NCBI GenBank assembly: GCA_003662205.1
Contig: QMXQ01000071.1
Coordinates: 1 to 7,648, forward strand
Reading direction: 5' to 3'
DNA: 7,648 nucleotides
DNA from: Candidatus Bathyarchaeota archaeon
Lineage (GTDB): Archaea; Thermoproteota; Bathyarchaeia; TCS64
In this document: positions 1-5,236 of the stretch, piece after piece
Layout of the letters: each line of letters begins with the position of its first letter
Position numbering within the stretch: the stretch's first letter is position 1
Translations under genes and position numbers: made by a program
The notes under the pieces: generated by a model
What the model was told of the DNA's origin: nothing
What the model saw: the letters and a program-made list of their open reading frames with translations, nothing else
The model's database searches: none

Positions 1-105
1 CACTGGGACCGCGGCGCGTATGAGGTGGAGAGGTGGCGGGACGGCGAGGTCATCGTCCGCCTGCGGAGGGGCGGCTCAGGGGCCGGTACTGCCTCATCAG
101 GCTAA
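1..105 (+). CDS. C-terminal fragment of an unidentified protein
   Basis: An open frame enters from the left edge in frame 1 and ends at a TAA at 103-105, giving 34 residues of a protein C-terminus. The fragment begins HWDRGAYEVERW, is rich in Arg, Glu and Trp, and ends in a Gly/Ser-rich tail. Its GC-rich codon use matches the neighbouring nth gene. It ends about 33-42 bases before nth on the same strand, so the two could be co-transcribed. I do not recognise the family from so short a piece. That it is coding at all is inferred from the open frame and composition. Confidence 0.5.
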   Translation, partial: HWDRGAYEVERWRDGEVIVRLRRGGSGAGTASSG

Positions 106-138
106 GGGGGCAGCCGAGGAGCCGGCTGCTGTTCGGGT

Positions 139-804
139 GTGACGGGGATGAGGACGCGGGTGGAGGAGATCATAAGGCGGCTTGAGGAGGCGTACCCGGA
201 GGTGAGGGGGACCGCCCTCCGCTGGGAGACGCCCCTGGAGCTCCTCGTGGCGACCATCCTGTCGGCGCAGACCACCGACGCCAAGGTGAACGAGGTCACC
301 CCGAGCCTCTTCAAGAGGTATCGGACGGCGGAGGACTACGCCCGTGCGCCGAGGGAGGAGCTGGAGGAGGCCATCAGGTCGCTGGGGTTCTACCGGCAGA
401 AGGCCCGGTTCATCCAGGAGGCCTGCCGGGCCATCGTCGAGGAGCACGGCGGCGAGGTCCCCCGGTCGATGGAGGAGCTGACCCGGCTCAAGGGGGTGGC
501 CCGGAAGACGGCGAACATCGTCCTCGGCAACGCCTACGGCATCGTCGAGGGGATCGCCGTCGACACCCACGTGATGCGGCTGTCGAAGAGGCTGGGGCTG
601 ACCGGGGAGAAGGCGCGGGACAAGATCGAGCGCAGCCTCATGGAGATCGTCCCCCGATCCAAGTGGTTCCAGTTCAGCAACCTCCTGATAGAGCACGGGA
701 GGCGGGTCTGCAGCGCCAAGAAGCCAGACTGCGCAGGCTGCGTCCTCAGCGACCTCTGCCCCTCAGCCTTCACCTTCCCCCACAACAAGCGCCAAAAAGC
801 CTAA
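139..804 (+). CDS. nth: Endonuclease III, DNA glycosylase/AP lyase
   Basis: This is a base-excision repair enzyme that removes oxidised pyrimidines and cleaves the resulting abasic site. Residues below count from GTG 139 (221 aa, close to the usual 210-220). The N-terminal glycosylase helices include LLVATILSAQTTDAKVN (35-51). The helix-hairpin-helix is LKGVARKTA (117-125) with catalytic Lys123. Catalytic Asp142 lies in AVDTHVMRLSKRLGL. The C-terminal 4Fe-4S loop is complete: Cys191, Cys198, Cys201 and Cys207, spaced C-x6-C-x2-C-x5-C. All catalytic and cluster residues are present, so the enzyme should be active. The start is uncertain: GTG 139 has no clear ribosome site, whereas ATG 148 has GGTG eight bases upstream (136-139) and would shorten the protein by three residues. 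It follows the tail of another plus-strand gene closely. Its stop lies just before the AT-rich island. Confidence 0.96.
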   Translation: MTGMRTRVEEIIRRLEEAYPEVRGTALRWETPLELLVATILSAQTTDAKVNEVTPSLFKRYRTAEDYARAPREELEEAIRSLGFYRQKARFIQEACRAIVEEHGGEVPRSMEELTRLKGVARKTANIVLGNAYGIVEGIAVDTHVMRLSKRLGLTGEKARDKIERSLMEIVPRSKWFQFSNLLIEHGRRVCSAKKPDCAGCVLSDLCPSAFTFPHNKRQKA

Positions 805-830
805 CCCATAAGGAGAGACAAGATAGAGGG

Positions 831-841
831 CACTCTAAAGC
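831..841 (+). repeat. Left copy of imperfect direct repeat flanking AT-rich island
   Basis: CACTCTAAAGC here matches CATTCTAAAGC at 2302-2312 in 10 of 11 positions, including an exact 8-base core TCTAAAGC. Both copies lie at the compositional edges of the AT-rich segment, in the same orientation. It may be a target-site duplication or a recombination remnant. A match this short could also be chance: an exact 8-mer shared between two windows of about 50 bases has odds of a few percent. Confidence 0.35.
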
Positions 842-850
842 GAAGGTAAG

Positions 851-1654
851 TCAACCTAGTTTTCTACTTTGAATTGCTAAAGGAATAGTATTAACAACTT
901 CAAGGACTCCTGTATGGGTGATAAAATATCTTCCATTTTCAGAGTGAAGGTATGCTTTATCATGTTCAAGTTGGTTGAGGACTCGGTTAATATAATATCT
1001 CGGATTTTTTCGCTTGGTCCATTTTTCAATTTCATCAATAGTTATACCTTCTGTCTTACGATACAATGCCCAGATAAGTATTTTTTTCCAGAGAACCAGA
1101 TCAGGATCCAGAATTTTCAAAAAACCATCGAAATCTTGGACAATGGGAACATGAAATTGAATTATTTCATTTACTAATCTCTGAGCTTCATCTATGTTGC
1201 CTGTATAATAAACTCTAAGTAATTCAACCAGAACCCAAGACGAAGCATATAGAGTTAAAGTAGCATCTGAATAATTTGCGTTTAATTCACTCTTAGGATG
1301 ACCTACATCTCTTTTATTGCGTATATCATGGATCACTTCTAAAGTTCTAGGAATGTGGAATCTTATAGTATCAGAACACCTTCCAATGTTCCCAAACCTC
1401 ATTACTTCATCATGAAAGTTTGGTAACCTGTCATCAAGACTTGTATAACTACCATCTATTTCGTTCTGAATTATCCTTAAACCAATCTCAGAAAACCTAC
1501 CTCCTTCTAGTGAAGCTGAACGATAATTACCAAGATAATACTCTTCTTTGATCTTAGAATAACAATCTATTAGTTTTTCTACTAATTCAGGGGGTAATGA
1601 GGAACTTAATAATTTTTTAATCTGATCAATCATTTTTATTCCGTGGTAATTCAT
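851..1654 (-). CDS. HEPN-like protein with C-terminal winged-helix-like domain, candidate defence effector
   Basis: A 267-residue protein with no signal peptide or membrane segment, so probably cytosolic. The N-terminal half looks helical, with a GGRFSEIGLRII stretch (51-62) and then DTIRFHIPRTLEVIHDIRNK (95-114). The segment IRNKRDVGHP (111-120) carries Arg112, Asn113 and His119. This R-N-x5-H pattern fits the R-x4-6-H signature of HEPN ribonuclease domains and resembles the motif of abortive-infection C-terminal proteins. A helix with W140, E144 and R147 follows. Residues 191-257 look like a winged helix ending FITHTGVLEVVN, suggesting nucleic-acid binding or a protein contact. The start may be ATG 1654, with GGTAG six bases upstream, or ATG 1633; both overlap the end of the upstream gene, implying translational coupling. 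Codons are AT-rich, unlike the flanks. HEPN assignment is a motif-level inference and no specific named family is claimed. Confidence 0.6.
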   Translation of the reverse strand: MNYHGIKMIDQIKKLLSSSLPPELVEKLIDCYSKIKEEYYLGNYRSASLEGGRFSEIGLRIIQNEIDGSYTSLDDRLPNFHDEVMRFGNIGRCSDTIRFHIPRTLEVIHDIRNKRDVGHPKSELNANYSDATLTLYASSWVLVELLRVYYTGNIDEAQRLVNEIIQFHVPIVQDFDGFLKILDPDLVLWKKILIWALYRKTEGITIDEIEKWTKRKNPRYYINRVLNQLEHDKAYLHSENGRYFITHTGVLEVVNTIPLAIQSRKLG

Positions 1655-2180
1655 GTTCTACCAAATTTATACCCAGATTACTTATTTTAGCAACACTTGA
1701 GCTTGAATCAGCAGTTAGCCATCCTTTATCGTTTTTCGCATCAAGAATAGTTTGAGGGATGTTTTTGGGCAATTTTGAATTGACCCCTCTATAACATGTA
1801 AGTAAATGTCCTGGAGACACTTCATCGATGCCTTTATACTCAGTTAAATAATACGTAAATAGAGTGGTCTTTTCAAGAAATGATTTTGGCTTCTTCTCAT
1901 TATAAAAATCTTTTAAAGAGGGATAACCTTCACCCGCACTAAGATCGACATCAATAGCTTCTATAGTTGGTGATTGTCGTTTTCGTTTTGGTCTAACTTC
2001 AAGAGATTCAGACTTCTTGAGTTTTCTCCCTTTTTTTGGAAATGTTGTTTTATCCGCTTTAGTAGAAATAAATAATTCTCTATGTTCTTGTAATATTTTC
2101 AAAACAAATTCCTCAGAACCTTCTACTTCTATCGTACCTTCTTTTTGATTGATCCTAATTTTAGCAGGCGCTTCTGACAT
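1626..2180 (-). CDS. Hypothetical protein with basic linker and C-terminal helical/winged-like domain, partner of the HEPN-like protein
   Basis: A 184-residue protein of unknown function and the first gene of the AT-rich pair. Three parts are visible. A short N-terminal unit (about 7-37) has the pattern IRINQKEGTIEVEG then EEFVLKILQEHRELF, which reads as two strands and a helix. A low-complexity basic linker (about 42-70) is full of Lys and Arg, for example PKKGRKLKK and RPKRKR. A compact C-terminal domain (about 86-181) contains LFTYYLTEYKGIDEVSPGHL (107-126), CYRGVNSKLPKNIPQTI, KGWL and ISNLGINLVEHELPR. The last part has the helix-helix-strand-strand look of a winged or tri-helical fold. 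Its end overlaps the downstream gene by 29 bases if that gene starts at 1654, so the two are probably one translational unit. The basic linker suggests RNA or DNA contact. No Shine-Dalgarno is visible before ATG 2180. I do not recognise a named family. Confidence 0.6.
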   Translation of the reverse strand: MSEAPAKIRINQKEGTIEVEGSEEFVLKILQEHRELFISTKADKTTFPKKGRKLKKSESLEVRPKRKRQSPTIEAIDVDLSAGEGYPSLKDFYNEKKPKSFLEKTTLFTYYLTEYKGIDEVSPGHLLTCYRGVNSKLPKNIPQTILDAKNDKGWLTADSSSSVAKISNLGINLVEHELPRNKND

Positions 2181-2305
2181 GAGGAATCGTATTTAAAAAT
2201 CGAATTTCTATCTTTTAAGTTTTATGAAAAATTAGCGAAGATGAATTATTGTAAAAAGGAGTATAAATCATGCGAAAATGGTGAATAAGATGATCTGATG
2301 CCATT
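2181..2305 (-). promoter_or_regulatory. AT-rich upstream region of the two-gene island module
   Basis: This 125-base intergenic stretch separates the hexapeptide-repeat gene stop from the first island gene. Read on the minus strand it holds two TATA-like candidates: TTTTTAAAT at 2199-2191 and CTTAAAAGA at 2219-2211. The second is about 33 bases before ATG 2180 and would place transcription start a few to about ten bases before the ATG at archaeal spacing, matching the lack of a ribosome site. In such AT-rich sequence these matches are weak evidence. No gene or RNA structure was seen here. Confidence 0.3.
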
Positions 2306-2312
2306 CTAAAGC
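2302..2312 (+). repeat. Right copy of imperfect direct repeat flanking AT-rich island
   Basis: CATTCTAAAGC, differing from the left copy at 831-841 by one base. It overlaps the last codons and stop (2306-2308) of the hexapeptide-repeat gene, so an insertion that duplicated this site would preserve that gene's stop codon. Significance is uncertain because the repeat is short. Confidence 0.35.
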
Positions 2313-2827
2313 TCTTCATAGATCGCCTTGTATTTCTCCGCCTTCGTGAGGGTGCGCTCGTGCTCCCGGGCGACCATCGCCCTCTCGGCGTCCCTCACCT
2401 CCCGCACCGGCTTCGCCGGCACCCCAAGGGCGAGCTGATTCGGCGGGATCACCGCCCTCGGCGGGACCAGCGCCCCCGACCCGACGATGGCACCGTCGCC
2501 GACCTCCGCCCCATCCAAGACGATAGCACCGATGCCGATGAGAACGCGGCTGCCGACGCGGGCGCCGTGGACGATGGCCCCGTGAGAGATGATGGTGTCG
2601 TCGCCGACGACGACCGGAGACCCCGTCGGCGCCTCCACCACGCAGTTCTCCAGCACCGTCGTCCTAGCCCCGATGACGACGGTGTCGTCGTCCCCCCTGA
2701 TGACGGCGCCCGTCCACACGTTCACACCCTCCCTGAGGGTCACGTCGCCGATGACCCAGGAGCCGGGCGCCAGGAACACCGACGCGTCGACCTTCGGCCT
2801 CCGGCCTTCAAACTCCACCTTGGACAT
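2306..2827 (-). CDS. Left-handed beta-helix hexapeptide-repeat protein, gamma carbonic anhydrase-like but with altered active site
   Basis: A 173-residue protein of the gamma-carbonic-anhydrase/YrdA/PaaY superfamily, expected to form a cytosolic trimer. Hexapeptide turns run from about 15 to 137, for example APGSWVIGDVTL (20-31), NVWTGAVIRGDDDTVVIG (36-53), VLIGIGAIVLDGAEVGDG (95-112) and LGVPAKPV. A charged C-terminal helix follows (142-173). The RGD triplet (44-46) and two zinc-ligand positions, His82 and His87 in ISHGAIVHGARVG, are present. The third ligand, normally His after a T-N-x-Q-D-x-x-V-x-H run, is Glu65 (NCVVEAPTG), and the usual Asn and Gln of that run read Thr57 and Leu59. Carbonic anhydrase activity is therefore doubtful; a different metal site or an acyl/CoA-related or scaffold role is possible. 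It lies 74 bases downstream of nadA on the same strand, with a T6 run between them. AGGGG lies upstream of ATG 2827, a weak ribosome site. Confidence 0.88.
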   Translation of the reverse strand: MSKVEFEGRRPKVDASVFLAPGSWVIGDVTLREGVNVWTGAVIRGDDDTVVIGARTTVLENCVVEAPTGSPVVVGDDTIISHGAIVHGARVGSRVLIGIGAIVLDGAEVGDGAIVGSGALVPPRAVIPPNQLALGVPAKPVREVRDAERAMVAREHERTLTKAEKYKAIYEEL

Positions 2828-2861
2828 GCTGAACCCCTAGTCTCTGTGTCCACACCCCTCG

Positions 2862-2867
2862 AAAAAA
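2862..2867 (-). terminator. Oligo-T run downstream of nadA
   Basis: Read on the minus strand, TTTTTT follows the nadA stop by 34 bases and precedes the hexapeptide-repeat gene. Short U-tracts can serve as intrinsic terminators in archaea, so this could end or attenuate the nad transcript. There is no clear hairpin, and read-through into the next gene remains possible. Confidence 0.35.
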
Positions 2868-2901
2868 CTTGCGTGCGCCACCCTCGACGATCCGCCTCAG
2901 T

Positions 2902-3831
2902 TCAGCGAGTCATCTCAAGCATCCGCTCAATGGGCGCCCTCGCCCTCTCCGCGATCTCCTCCGGCACCCTAACCACAGGCTCCTCCCGCCTCAGGGCCTC
3001 GTAGGTGTTCTCCAGGGTGATCCGCTTCATGGCCGCGCACTCCGCGTACTTCCTCGCCGGAAGGAAGGTCTTCCCCGGGATCTCCCTCCGCAGCCGGTCC
3101 ACGAGGCCCACCTCGGTGGCGATGATGAACACCTTCGTGTCGGACTCGGCGCAGTGCCGGTACATCTGGCCCGTCGAGAATATGTGGTCCGCCTTGAGCT
3201 GGAACTCGGGCTCGCACTCGGGGTGGACGAGGAGCTCCGCGTCCGGATACCGCTTTTTCAGCTCCATCGCCTCCGCGCCGTCGCCGAGGAACCGGTGGAC
3301 GTTGCAGAAGCCGTCCGCGGGCACCGGTATGATGGTCTTCTCCGGGTTCATCCGGGACGCGAAGAAGGCGAGGTTCCTGTCGGGGCCGAATAGGACCGTC
3401 TCCTCGTCCAGCTTCCGGATGATCTCCGCCGCGTTCGCCGAGGTGCAGAGGACGTCCGCCTCCGCCTTCGCCTCCGCCAGGGTGTTCACGTACAGGACGA
3501 CGGCCGCCCCGGGGTGGGCCTCCTTCGCCTCCCGTAGCACCCTCACGGGGAGCATCGCCGCCATGGGGCACCGCGCCGACAGGGTCGGGAGGACGACCTT
3601 CTTATCAGGGTTGAGGATGGAGGCGGTCTCCGCCATGAAGTCGACGCCGCAGAAGACGATGAGGCCCGCGTCCTCGGCTCTCGCCGCCTTCATGCAGAGA
3701 CCGAGGGAGTCGCCGACGTAGTCGGCGATCTCCTGGATCTCCGGCACCTGGTAGTTGTGGGCGAGGAGCAGCGCCCCCTTCTCCTCCTTCAGCTCCAGGA
3801 TCTTCCTCTGCAGATCAGAGGCTTCGGTCAA
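2902..3831 (-). CDS. nadA: Quinolinate synthase
   Basis: NadA condenses iminoaspartate with dihydroxyacetone phosphate to form quinolinate in de novo NAD synthesis, using an oxygen-sensitive 4Fe-4S cluster in the cytosol. The 309-residue length matches the short archaeal/thermophile form. The family opening LLLAHNYQVPEIQEIADYVGDSL spans residues 21-43. Cluster cysteines are identifiable as Cys88 (SARCPM), Cys206 (HPECEPE) and Cys265 (KYAECAAMKR). Other conserved pieces are VLYVNTLAEAKAEADVLCTSANA (112-134), FGPDRNLA (148-155), GFCNVH (174-179) and STGQM (219-223). The residues before the first cluster cysteine read LSAR rather than the common EAG-type sequence, a mild variation. Translation starts at TTG 3831, set by GGAGGAG at 3844-3838, six bases upstream; this site overlaps the region of the nadC stop, so the two are probably translationally coupled. 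nadC lies 13 bases upstream in the same transcript. Confidence 0.97.
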   Translation of the reverse strand: MTEASDLQRKILELKEEKGALLLAHNYQVPEIQEIADYVGDSLGLCMKAARAEDAGLIVFCGVDFMAETASILNPDKKVVLPTLSARCPMAAMLPVRVLREAKEAHPGAAVVLYVNTLAEAKAEADVLCTSANAAEIIRKLDEETVLFGPDRNLAFFASRMNPEKTIIPVPADGFCNVHRFLGDGAEAMELKKRYPDAELLVHPECEPEFQLKADHIFSTGQMYRHCAESDTKVFIIATEVGLVDRLRREIPGKTFLPARKYAECAAMKRITLENTYEALRREEPVVRVPEEIAERARAPIERMLEMTR

Positions 3832-3844
3832 CGAGGGCTCCTCC

Positions 3845-4717
3845 CTACGCCGGCTCCAGCTCCAGCTTCACGTTCAAGCTCCTGACGGAGTGGGTGAGGC
3901 AGCCCATGGAGAGGATGTCGACGCCCGTCGCCGCGTACTCCTCCACGTTCTCCGGCGTTATTCCGCCCGAGGCCTCGAAGAGCCGCCTCGCCCTGAGGCC
4001 GCGTCCTTCGAGGGCGGCCAGGCAGCGCCTGATCTCGGCGGGGGGCATGTTGTCGAACATGATGATGTCCGCGCCCGCCTCCGCCGCCTCCACGGCCTCC
4101 TCTAGGGACCGCACCTCGACCTCGATCTTCTTCGTGAAGCTCGCCCTCCGCCGCGCCCTTTTCACCGCCTCGCCCACCGAGAGTCCCAGCTTCAGGTGGT
4201 TGTCCTTGATGAGGACGCAGTCGTCCAGCCGGAGGCGGTGGGTGTCCCCGCCCCCCAGCTCGACCGCCCGCTTATCTAGGTCCCGCAGGCCCGGCGCCGT
4301 CTTTCTCGTGGCCGCGACCCGGACCCCGGGGTTCGCCCGAGACGCCCTGGCGGCCGCGTCGGCGACCGCCGTGGCGATGCCGCTCATCCTGCCGAGGAGG
4401 TTCAGGGCGGTCCGCTCCCCGGCCAGGATCGACGCCGCCGGCCCTCCGACCTCCATGACCACGGAGCCGGCGGCGACCCTGCAGCCGTCCTCCTCCAGGA
4501 GCTTCACCGTGCACCCGAGGAGGGCGAAGACGGCCGCGGCCTCCTCAAGACCCGCGGCAACTCCCTCCTCCCTGAAGAGAACCCTGGCCCGAGCCTGCCG
4601 CCGGTCCTCCAGGAGGGTCGCCGAGGTTATGTCGCCGTACCCGAGGTCCTCCCTCAGGAACTCCCTGATCCTCTCCTCCGTCAAGACTCCGCATCCGCCC
4701 GTGGCTCCGCCCCTCAA
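3845..4717 (-). CDS. nadC: Quinolinate phosphoribosyltransferase (nicotinate-nucleotide pyrophosphorylase, decarboxylating)
   Basis: NadC joins quinolinate with PRPP, releasing CO2 and pyrophosphate, to give nicotinic acid mononucleotide. The N-terminal alpha/beta domain begins LTEERIREFLREDLGYGDIT (12-31). The barrel domain carries ERTALNLLGRMSGIAT (101-116), ATRKTAPGLRDLDKRAV (136-152), GGGDTHRLRLDD (155-166) and LIKDNHL (169-175). It continues with IEVEV (198-202), IIMFDN (218-223) and the phosphate-binding EASGGI (248-253). These supply the expected Arg, Lys, His, Glu and Asp active-site residues. The full reading from TTG 4717 gives 290 aa. An alternative TTG at 4684 gives a more usual N-terminus and lacks the Gly-rich extension. 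The 4717 start has GGAGGT at 4734-4729, rather far at 11 bases. First gene of the nadC-nadA unit; no aspartate oxidase or dehydrogenase gene is adjacent. Confidence 0.96.
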   Translation of the reverse strand: MRGGATGGCGVLTEERIREFLREDLGYGDITSATLLEDRRQARARVLFREEGVAAGLEEAAAVFALLGCTVKLLEEDGCRVAAGSVVMEVGGPAASILAGERTALNLLGRMSGIATAVADAAARASRANPGVRVAATRKTAPGLRDLDKRAVELGGGDTHRLRLDDCVLIKDNHLKLGLSVGEAVKRARRRASFTKKIEVEVRSLEEAVEAAEAGADIIMFDNMPPAEIRRCLAALEGRGLRARRLFEASGGITPENVEEYAATGVDILSMGCLTHSVRSLNVKLELEPA

Positions 4718-4752
4718 CTCGCCTCAGACCTCCAGAAGTTTAGAGAATCCAA

Positions 4753-4771
4753 CCCGCAACGGGCTTTTATA
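4753..4771 (-). promoter_or_regulatory. Candidate nadC-nadA promoter with small palindrome
   Basis: On the minus strand TATAAAAG lies at 4771-4764. Archaeal spacing predicts transcription start near 4743, leaving a leader of about 26 bases that contains the GGAGGT ribosome site before TTG 4717. Immediately downstream of the box, CCCG-TTG-CGGG at 4763-4753 is a perfect 4-base inverted repeat between TATA and the predicted start. That is where an archaeal repressor could sit. The palindrome is short and could be chance. Confidence 0.45.
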
Positions 4772-4799
4772 CTTTTGGAGGCACCGTCCGCGACCGAGA

Positions 4800-4809
4800 C
4801 CTTTTATCC
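4800..4809 (+). promoter_or_regulatory. Candidate TATA-like box for the Lin0512-family gene
   Basis: CCTTTTATCC is centred about 26 bases before GTG 4831, the spacing expected for a leaderless archaeal transcript starting at that codon. A second candidate, CTTTTATAC at 4764-4772, would give a leader of roughly 37 bases; it is the reverse face of the nadC box. Matches to the archaeal TATA consensus are imperfect. Confidence 0.35.
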
Positions 4810-4830
4810 CCAGTCGTCTAGGTTCAGGCG

Positions 4831-5230
4831 GTGCGCATCTTGAACTACCGGAGGTATCTCGTCGAGGTGGGCTCGGGCGTCCGACCTGCACGGCGAGGAC
4901 GAGACCAAGGCGGCGCAGAGGGCCGTCCGCGACGCCATCGGCAGGGTGAGCATGGTCGGGCTGGGCCAGCTGTTCAGCGTCGGCAGCTTCGAGGAGCTGG
5001 AGGAGGCGCTGATGGTCGACGTGACCGTCGCCACGCCCAACCCGGAGAAGATCGACGGGGAAGCGGTGCTGAGCGTCCTGCCTGAGGGGCGGCGGCGCCT
5101 CACCGTTGTCGAGGGCGGCATGAGGTTCCCCCCGCCCTCCACCTCCGAGGAGGCCAGGACCCACGGCATCGTCGTAGCCGTCGCCGTCATCGTCGTCCTC
5201 GTGGATGTGGACAGGCTGGAGAGGGCGTGA
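4831..5230 (+). pseudogene. Lin0512-family conserved protein interrupted by a +1 frameshift
   Basis: The two reading frames together encode a protein of about 132 residues that I recognise as the Lin0512 family (function unknown). The first frame from GTG 4831 reads MRILNYRRYLVEVGSGV and would run on as Arg-rich nonsense. Dropping one C at 4881/4882 joins it to the frame starting DLHGEDETKAAQRAVRDAI, recreating the family's GxGVDLHGxDxTKAAxRAV opening. The second frame continues intact through MVDVTVATPNPEKIDGEAV, LSVLPEGRRRL and VEGGM to a hydrophobic C-terminal strand and TGA at 5228-5230. No slippery heptamer, stop codon or stem-loop suggests programmed shifting, so this is either a sequencing/assembly error or a recent mutation. 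TTG 4840, with GGTG upstream, is an alternative start. It is divergent from nadC, sharing a 113-base promoter region, and ends 6 bases from the convergent UroD-like gene. Confidence 0.82.
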
Positions 5231-5236
5231 GCAGCC

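Larger units (their letters stand above)
805..2305. other. AT-rich genomic island, probably horizontally acquired
   Basis: Composition changes sharply from strongly GC-rich, in nth and in everything right of about 2310, to visibly AT-rich with many A and T runs. The change falls just after the nth stop and ends at the stop of the hexapeptide-repeat gene. The segment encodes two overlapping minus-strand genes with AT-ending codons and a 125-base AT-rich upstream region. I see no integrase, transposase, tRNA or long terminal inverted repeats. A short imperfect direct repeat lies at the edges (831-841 and 2302-2312). Removing the segment would leave nth and the hexapeptide-repeat gene as ordinary convergent neighbours, fitting insertion into a neutral intergenic site. 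Foreign origin is inferred from composition. Confidence 0.75.

Noticed and set aside
914..1177. Plus-strand open frame of 87 codons inside the AT-rich island
   Set aside because: It is antisense to the 267-aa gene, whose protein has coherent motifs and a coupled upstream partner; the translation has no recognisable features.
2270..2299. ATG codons on the plus strand after GGAG and TATAAAT (2258-2268), resembling a small gene start
   Set aside because: The frames from 2270 and 2279 stop after four and six codons, and no plus-strand gene follows.
2828..2906. Inverted repeat GCTGAAC (2828-2834) and GTTCAGC (2900-2906) around the nadA/hexapeptide-repeat gap
   Set aside because: Seven-base arms with a 65-base loop, one arm overlapping the nadA stop codon; more likely chance than an operator or terminator.
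4875..4890. Programmed ribosomal frameshift in the Lin0512-family gene
   Set aside because: No slippery heptamer, internal ribosome-site stimulator, stop codon at the shift or evident downstream structure; an error or mutation is simpler.
3894..4949. Long plus-strand open frame of 351 codons across nadC and the promoter region
   Set aside because: It is antisense to nadC, with Arg/Ser/Ala-rich translation typical of GC-rich shadow frames.
4804..5190. Minus-strand open frames opposite the Lin0512-family gene
   Set aside because: The plus strand encodes clear family motifs; the minus-strand products are low-complexity and unrecognisable.
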